Source of the DNA: Dolosigranulum savutiense
GTDB lineage: Bacteria > Bacillota > Bacilli > Lactobacillales > Carnobacteriaceae_A
Reading direction: 5' to 3'
DNA: 64,000 bases
Assembly (NCBI RefSeq): GCF_039830095.1
Contig: NZ_CP142435.1
Coordinates: forward strand, 1,302,001 to 1,366,000
The notes beneath the pieces were generated by a model, which saw only the letters and a list, made by a program, of their open reading frames with translations, searched no databases and was not told the origin of the DNA. Positions 59,539 through 64,000 of the stretch are shown here, one piece after another. The position numbers were made by a program, and so were the translations under genes. Numbering within the stretch: position 1 is the stretch's first letter; every line of letters begins with the position of its first letter.

Positions 59539-59901
59539 ATGGCAAGAGTAAAAGGTGGAACAGTCACATTAAAACGCCGTAAGCGCGTATTGAAATTAGC
59601 AAAAGGATACTTCGGCGCAAAACATAAATTATTCAAAGTTGCTAAACAGCAAGTTATGAAGTCATACATGTATGCATACCGCGACCGTAAACAAAACAAA
59701 CGTAATTTCCGTAAATTATGGATTACACGAATTAACGCGGCAGCACGTCAACATGGCTTAAGCTACTCTAAATTTATGCACGGTTTGAAGTTAGCAAACA
59801 TCGATTTGAACCGTAAAGTACTTGCTGACTTGGCTGTTAACGATGCTGAATCATTTGCATCATTAGCTAACCAAGCACAAGAAGCATTAAATAACCAATA
59901 A
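59539..59901 (+). CDS. rplT: 50S ribosomal protein L20
   Basis: Large-subunit assembly protein and probable repressor of its own operon through the leader. The 120-residue product contains [40 protein letters not shown] and [20 protein letters not shown]. The start is ATG 59539 with AAGGAGAG. It ends the operon at a terminator. Confidence 0.97.
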   Translation: MARVKGGTVTLKRRKRVLKLAKGYFGAKHKLFKVAKQQVMKSYMYAYRDRKQNKRNFRKLWITRINAAARQHGLSYSKFMHGLKLANIDLNRKVLADLAVNDAESFASLANQAQEALNNQ

Positions 59902-59912
59902 TATTTTTAGGC

Positions 59913-59949
59913 AAACACTTCTGGAGGGGACTCTTGGAGTGTTTCTTTT
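59913..59949 (+). terminator. rplT terminator
   Basis: AAACACT (59913-59919) and AGTGTTT (59938-59944) form the outer stem, with inner partial pairing, followed by CTTTT. Confidence 0.65.
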
Positions 59950-60083
59950 ACATCTGAGTCAATTCCAATATTTTCCCTCCATTTTCACGAAAAACTGCTA
60001 AAAATATCTAACAAATTATGGGATGTGTGGTATACTTTAGGTAACTGTCTGACAGACTAAATGATCATGAAAGGAACGATTCG

Positions 60084-61103
60084 ATGTATTATGTAAAAAA
60101 TGAACGCAATGGAGAAGAAATTCATGATGCAGCCTTAAACTTAGCAATTGAATACTATTTACTGAATGAAGTAAAGCTCGATGAACCAGTTTTACTCTTC
60201 TATATTAATGATAACTCTATTATTGTAGGTAAAAACCAAAATACGTATGAAGAGGTCAATACGACTTATGTGGAAGAGAATGGCGTGAAAGTGGTACGTC
60301 GCTTCAGCGGTGGTGGAGCGGTTTATCATGACTTAGGTGTCTTGAACTTCTGCTTCTTAACCGAAGATGATGGGCAGTCATTCCGTAACTTCCAAAAATT
60401 TACGGAACCGGTTATTAAATCCTTGCATAAGATGGGGGCAGATGGTGCCAAACTACAAGGACGCAATGATTTAATTATTGATGACAAAAAATTCTCTGGA
60501 AATGCGATGTATACAAAAAATGGCCGGATGACGGCTCATGGGTCGATTCTATTTGACTCTGAGATTGAAGCAGTTGTGGATGCTTTGCGACCAAAAAAAC
60601 ATAAACTAGAATCCAAAGGTATCAAATCTATTCGTAGTCGAGTAACGAATATCAAACCCTACTTAGGTGATGAGTATCAAGGGATGAATACGAAAGATTT
60701 TCGTCAGCGACTACTCTTGGATCTGTTCGAAGTAGATGATCAATCTGAAGTGAAAGAGTATCAGCTAACTGATGAAGATTGGACACATATTGAAGCATTT
60801 GCGGCGAAGTATACGGACAACTGGGACTGGAATTACGGTTCTTCTCCCGACTTTGAACTTGAGCGGAGTGAACGTCTAAGTTGTGGTACGGTTGAAGTGA
60901 AACTCGATATTGACCACGGTGAAATTAGTGATCTGAAGATTTATGGTGATTTCTTCGGTATGGGCGAAATTTCTGATGTCGAAGAGCAGTTGATCGGTAT
61001 AAAATATGAGACGGAAAGCTTAAAATCCGTACTTGAAACGATTGACCTCAATAAATACTTCGGTAATGTGACAGTTGATGAATTAATTGAATTAATTTAC
61101 TAA
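60084..61103 (+). CDS. lplA: Lipoate--protein ligase
   Basis: Activates lipoate with ATP and attaches it to lysines of lipoyl domains (and perhaps of the GcvH-like protein at 17339). The 339-residue enzyme has NTYEEVN, the catalytic RRFSGGGAVYHDLGVLNF, QGRNDLIIDDKKFSGNAMYT with the catalytic lysine, and TAHGSILFD, plus a C-terminal accessory domain of about 85 residues. An extended -10 (TGGTATACT) ends at 60036. ATG 60084 has GAAAGGA. No 2-oxoacid dehydrogenase genes are in the window. Confidence 0.94.
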   Translation: MYYVKNERNGEEIHDAALNLAIEYYLLNEVKLDEPVLLFYINDNSIIVGKNQNTYEEVNTTYVEENGVKVVRRFSGGGAVYHDLGVLNFCFLTEDDGQSFRNFQKFTEPVIKSLHKMGADGAKLQGRNDLIIDDKKFSGNAMYTKNGRMTAHGSILFDSEIEAVVDALRPKKHKLESKGIKSIRSRVTNIKPYLGDEYQGMNTKDFRQRLLLDLFEVDDQSEVKEYQLTDEDWTHIEAFAAKYTDNWDWNYGSSPDFELERSERLSCGTVEVKLDIDHGEISDLKIYGDFFGMGEISDVEEQLIGIKYETESLKSVLETIDLNKYFGNVTVDELIELIY

Positions 61104-61127
61104 TACAGACGATAAGGGGCGGATTTA

Positions 61128-61520
61128 ATGATTACTATTTTTACCAATCCGATATCCATTGAGTCATTGAAAGCGAAAGAATGGCTAGATGAAAGTGATA
61201 TCCCTTATGTTGAGCGCGAATATTTTGATGAATTAGTCACCTTGGATGAGATTAAACAAATGATGACATTAACGGAATTAGGAGCGGAAGATCTGATTGC
61301 GCCAGAATACTTATCATTAGTGAAAGGGACCGTTGCTAATGAGACCGTCTCTTTGTCAGAACTCATTGATTTTATTCAAGAAGAACCTAGATTGTTAAAA
61401 AATCCCATTATTTTTGATGATAAGCGACTAATGACGGGATTTAATGAAGATGAAATTCAAAAATTTATTCCGAAAGAAATTTTGTCGATTGAAGAATTGG
61501 ATTATTTTACTGAAGAATAA
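61128..61520 (+). CDS. spx: Spx/ArsC-family protein lacking all cysteines
   Basis: Spx proteins bind the RNA polymerase alpha C-terminal domain and switch on thiol-stress genes; most carry a CxxC redox switch at residues 10 and 13. This 130-residue homologue has TNPISIESLKAKEWL at that place, with serine at 10 and 13, and contains no cysteine at all. The rest is standard: LLKNPIIFDDKRLMTGFNED followed by EIQKFIP. It is in the usual spx-mecA-coiA-pepF order, 24 bases after lplA, so it looks like the main chromosomal copy. It cannot use a disulfide switch; control by abundance (ClpXP) is inference. Confidence 0.9.
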   Translation: MITIFTNPISIESLKAKEWLDESDIPYVEREYFDELVTLDEIKQMMTLTELGAEDLIAPEYLSLVKGTVANETVSLSELIDFIQEEPRLLKNPIIFDDKRLMTGFNEDEIQKFIPKEILSIEELDYFTEE

Positions 61521-61543
61521 TGTGCTGTAAAAAGTTATATAAT

Positions 61544-61572
61544 TTGTCAGGAGATGTTTTTTTGACTATAAT
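61544..61572 (+). promoter_or_regulatory. mecA promoter
   Basis: TTGTCA (61544-61549) and TATAAT (61567-61572) are 17 bases apart, about 50 bases before mecA. Confidence 0.75.
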
Positions 61573-61620
61573 GAACGGAACGTGTCTAACGATAATAGGT
61601 AAGAGGGAGGTGTCTCAGCA

Positions 61621-62265
61621 ATGGAAATAGAACATATTAATGAAGATACGATTCGAGTGAAGATTGATAATGATGATTTACTCGAACGTGGGGTCACTTT
61701 TTTGGATTTACTGGGGAATCAACAACAAATTGAACAGTTTTTCCACAGTATCTTAGATGAAGTAGATATTGATGATTCATTCAAAGATTCAGATGCGCTG
61801 ACATTTCAAGTCATGCCCAAAAATAATGGAATGGAGCTCTTTATTACAAAAGGTGCTCAAATGACAGAGGACTTGATTGACTATTTGGATGATGAAGTGA
61901 TGAAAGAGCTGGAGGCAAGCCAACATCAAAAAAATAAAAGGGATCATAAAGATGACGGAGAATCGTTAGAAGAGTTTGTGCTCATGTTTGATAATATCGA
62001 ACAAGCCATTATGTTAGCTCAAGATATTGAACTGGAGTATCTTGAGGCGACACTTTATCGTGAATCGACAAATTATTACTTGAGTTTGCGCTTCAACGAT
62101 CATGGAAATGAGCTAACTGAGACCTATAAACACCTCTTGCGAGCTAAAGCATTGGAATTTGCCCAGCTTAGTCCCGTGTCCAGTGATGTGGTGGCAGAAT
62201 ATGCCCAACCGATTATTAAACAAAACGCGCTAAGAGTCTTGCTTGAGCATTTTAAAGCTGAATAA
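61621..62265 (+). CDS. mecA: Adaptor protein MecA
   Basis: Adaptor that delivers substrates to the ClpC-ClpP protease, in Bacilli controlling competence. The 214-residue protein has the N-terminal MEIEHINEDTIRVKIDNDDL with LLERGVTFLDLLGNQQQIEQ and FFHSILDEVDID, an acidic linker, and a C-terminal ClpC-binding domain with FDNIEQAIMLAQDIELEYLE and LYRESTNYYLSLRF. It is followed by coiA and pepF in the conserved order. Confidence 0.94.
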   Translation: MEIEHINEDTIRVKIDNDDLLERGVTFLDLLGNQQQIEQFFHSILDEVDIDDSFKDSDALTFQVMPKNNGMELFITKGAQMTEDLIDYLDDEVMKELEASQHQKNKRDHKDDGESLEEFVLMFDNIEQAIMLAQDIELEYLEATLYRESTNYYLSLRFNDHGNELTETYKHLLRAKALEFAQLSPVSSDVVAEYAQPIIKQNALRVLLEHFKAE

Positions 62266-62276
62266 TGATGGTATAG

Positions 62277-62310
62277 AAAGTCTATTCTCGCTATGAGGAT
62301 AGGCTTTTTT
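62277..62310 (+). terminator. mecA terminator
   Basis: AAAGTCTATTCTC and GAGGATAGGCTTT form the stem around GCTAT with a mismatch and G-U pairs, then a T run. Confidence 0.75.
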
Positions 62311-62370
62311 GAGTTTGAAAAATGAATGGAGGAATAGATGGGGTATTAATAAGGTAGGGAGGGTGAGTTG

Positions 62371-63483
62371 ATGTTAATGGCAATGAATGAACAGAAAAAG
62401 CTGGTGATGGCACCTGAATTGGAGTTAAACAACAAGGGCACGCATTATTGTCCAGGTTGTCAAGAGCCTGTTTTCTTGAAGCAGGGAACGCATAAAGTAG
62501 CTCATTTTAGTCATTATCCAGGTAGTGATTGCCAGCAATTTGCGGAAGGGGAGACGGTTGAGCATGTTACAGGGAAGTTGTGGTTATATAAGTTATTGGG
62601 GCGATCTTTTTCCAAAGTAGAGCTGGAACCGTATTTGCCTAAGTTACAACAGCGCCCTGATTTACTGTTGCCCGAGCAACGTCTAGCCGTTGAATTTCAG
62701 TGTAGTTCTATTCCAATTGACTTAGTTGCTGAACGGACGGCTGGGTATCAGAAATACAATTATCGTGTGATATGGATTGCAGGCACTCCTTTGATGGCCA
62801 GTAAATCATTAACAGCTTTGCAAAAATCATTGTTATTCAGCCATCAAGCAGGACCTCCTAAATTATTGTATTTGAATATGCAAGCAAGTTATGTAGGGAT
62901 GGCTGTACCATATGCCCGCCAATTATTTACAACACAGCTATCTACTCATACGGTTAAACGATTTGCTGATTGGCTTCAATTGTCAGTCTCCTTGAGGCAA
63001 CAATCAGAATTAGAGAACCGATCAATCAAGTATTGGCATCGTCAGTTAGAACGAGAGGCATTTTATCGTAATCAGTCGCTGTTGTCCTTCTTGCAATTAT
63101 TGTATGAAGATCGGGAGTCACTGATTTCCATTCCTAGAGAATTATATTATCCATTAGCTTCAGATTGGATGATTCGAACACACGATTTTGAGTGGCGTTA
63201 TCGTTTATTGAAGTGGATAGAATCTTTGCCGACCTATCACATCATGACGCCTAAACGGATAGCTAAATGGCTAAGTAAACAAGTGCAAGCGAAGCATATT
63301 GCTTATTATCGGTTACCAACATTAGATCACACGATTAAGATAGCACCGGTGATGGAATTTTTAGATGAATTAGTATGTTCTGGTGTATTAAAAAAACAAG
63401 GAGCTATTGGATATTGTCGGCGCGGACGGGCTAAACGCTTCAGTTCTCTAGAAGAAAAATTTGCTACAACTAATCAGGAATAA
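62371..63483 (+). CDS. coiA: Competence protein CoiA-like
   Basis: Needed for DNA transformation in streptococci and related bacteria, probably acting on incoming or recombining DNA. The 370-residue protein has an N-terminal zinc-finger-like segment YCPGCQEPVFLKQGTHKVAH with two cysteines and the HFSHYPGSDC motif, then a nuclease-like core KLWLYKLLG, RPDLLLPEQRLAVEFQCSSI with the D-(E)xQ pattern. ATG 62371 follows GGGAGGGTGA; TTG 62368 is too close. No other late-competence genes appear in the window, so whether the host is transformable is open. Confidence 0.9.
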   Translation: MLMAMNEQKKLVMAPELELNNKGTHYCPGCQEPVFLKQGTHKVAHFSHYPGSDCQQFAEGETVEHVTGKLWLYKLLGRSFSKVELEPYLPKLQQRPDLLLPEQRLAVEFQCSSIPIDLVAERTAGYQKYNYRVIWIAGTPLMASKSLTALQKSLLFSHQAGPPKLLYLNMQASYVGMAVPYARQLFTTQLSTHTVKRFADWLQLSVSLRQQSELENRSIKYWHRQLEREAFYRNQSLLSFLQLLYEDRESLISIPRELYYPLASDWMIRTHDFEWRYRLLKWIESLPTYHIMTPKRIAKWLSKQVQAKHIAYYRLPTLDHTIKIAPVMEFLDELVCSGVLKKQGAIGYCRRGRAKRFSSLEEKFATTNQE

Positions 63484-63638
63484 GATTAGAGATAAGATCA
63501 GAAATAAAGGGATGCACGAGTACCTTAATGATCGTGGTGAAGGAATAGAACCGTGTCCAAGGCATGGAAGAATTCATCTTTTTAGGAAAATAAATTGTTT
63601 TGTGATATCATAAGAGATAAATAAGATGGAGGGGTTAT

Positions 63639-64000
63639 ATGTCAGACACAAAACAATTACCAAAACGTCATGAAGTAGAAGAAGCTAAAACATGGGATTT
63701 AACAACTATTTATGAAAGTGATGAAGCTTGGGAGCAGGATTTTGAAGCGATTGATGACTTGAAAGATAAGTTTGTAAGCTTCCAAGGTACTTTGGGTGAA
63801 GGAGCGGATAAATTTCTAACAGCATTTGAAACATTACTGGATTTAAACCGCAAGTTGAGTAAAGTCTTTGTATACTCTCACTTGAAAAGTGATCAAGATA
63901 CTGAAAATTCAACGTATCAGACCCTTAATGACCGCGCACGCTTGAAATATGCTGAAGTTGCGGAGGCGCGTTCTTGGTTTACACCAGAATTGCTGTCACT
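63639..64000 (+). CDS. pepF: Oligoendopeptidase F, 5' part
   Basis: Metallopeptidase of family M3B that degrades cytosolic oligopeptides. The reading frame from ATG 63639 gives the PepF N-terminus: KRHEVEEAKTWDLTTIYESD, then FLTAFETLLDLNRKLSKVFV and YSHLKSDQDT with STYQTLNDRARL, and runs open to the window edge; the HExxH zinc domain is beyond it. AGATGGAGGGG is the ribosome-binding site. It lies 155 bases after coiA, the usual neighbour. Confidence 0.93.
   Translation, partial: MSDTKQLPKRHEVEEAKTWDLTTIYESDEAWEQDFEAIDDLKDKFVSFQGTLGEGADKFLTAFETLLDLNRKLSKVFVYSHLKSDQDTENSTYQTLNDRARLKYAEVAEARSWFTPELLS

Noticed and set aside
1-64000. CRISPR arrays, rRNA operons and tRNA genes
   Set aside because: No regularly spaced repeats, no rRNA-like sequence and no tRNA cloverleaf was noticed by eye; only tmRNA was found. 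A tRNAscan/CRISPR search would settle this.

Overview
The window is a chromosomal segment of a low-to-moderate GC Gram-positive bacterium of the order Lactobacillales. The evidence is the gene set: a mevalonate pathway, the sufCDSUB order, IreB, DUF2969, Prp with an N-terminally extended L27, Spx-MecA-CoiA-PepF synteny, T-box leaders, an L21 leader and an infC-rpmI-rplT leader. mreC and mreD are present but no mreB lies beside them, which suggests a coccus. An Aerococcaceae- or Carnobacteriaceae-like genus is my inference and is not proven here.

Layout. 1-1949: mevalonate genes on the minus strand (mvaD cut by the window edge, then mvk). 2078-9148: coaA, then a tightly packed cluster tagA, GT4 glycosyltransferase, pncB, nadE, nagA, nagB (wall-polymer glycosylation, NAD salvage, amino-sugar catabolism). 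9149-13130: an AT-rich accessory island between nagB and the 3' end of ssrA. It holds decayed IS3-, IS110- and IS66-family elements and a small unit of glycine-zipper peptide, amber-interrupted ORF and ABC transporter, plus an orphan membrane protein. 13254-17707: tmRNA, an LCP wall ligase with an apparent AUU start, a sirtuin, DUF2969, YihY and a GcvH-like protein. 17911-23098: the SUF Fe-S operon. 23245-30759: DJ-1/PfpI protein, an LPXTA-anchored surface protein with an internal duplication, a YwaF-like protein, and a T-box-controlled ECF transporter operon ending in a SAM hydrolase-type gene. 30957-42916: malic enzyme, alaS, ireB-ruvX-DUF1292, mltG, udk, greA, radC, a VanY-like lipoprotein, D-serine dehydratase and a cold-shock protein. 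43057-48816: mreCD-minC, rplU-prp-rpmA, ytxK-ackA.

48984-49766 is a tandem family of small membrane-anchored coiled-coil proteins with one decayed copy. 49955-53623 is the fructose operon fruR-fruK-fruA. 53797-55293 is a second scar, resembling a decayed bacteriocin or quorum-sensing locus: a LytTR fragment, an immunity-like membrane protein paralogous to the one in the first island, a frameshifted small peptide gene and an IS3 fragment. 55480-64000 is core: DUF4298, rpsO, pnp, infC-rpmI-rplT, lplA, spx, mecA, coiA and the start of pepF.

Most interesting points: (1) a T-box-regulated four-gene operon joining an ECF transporter to a SAM-cleaving enzyme, with a possible Met specifier; (2) rare start codons decided by ribosome-binding-site position, AUU for the LCP gene and AUA for infC; (3) a chromosomal Spx homologue in the usual spx locus with no cysteines; (4) an island peptide/ABC unit under a promoter-overlapping dyad; (5) two insertion-scarred loci sharing a paralogous membrane protein; (6) a tandem coiled-coil membrane protein family. 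Everything here was read by eye from sequence and translations; no database search, folding program or alignment program was run.
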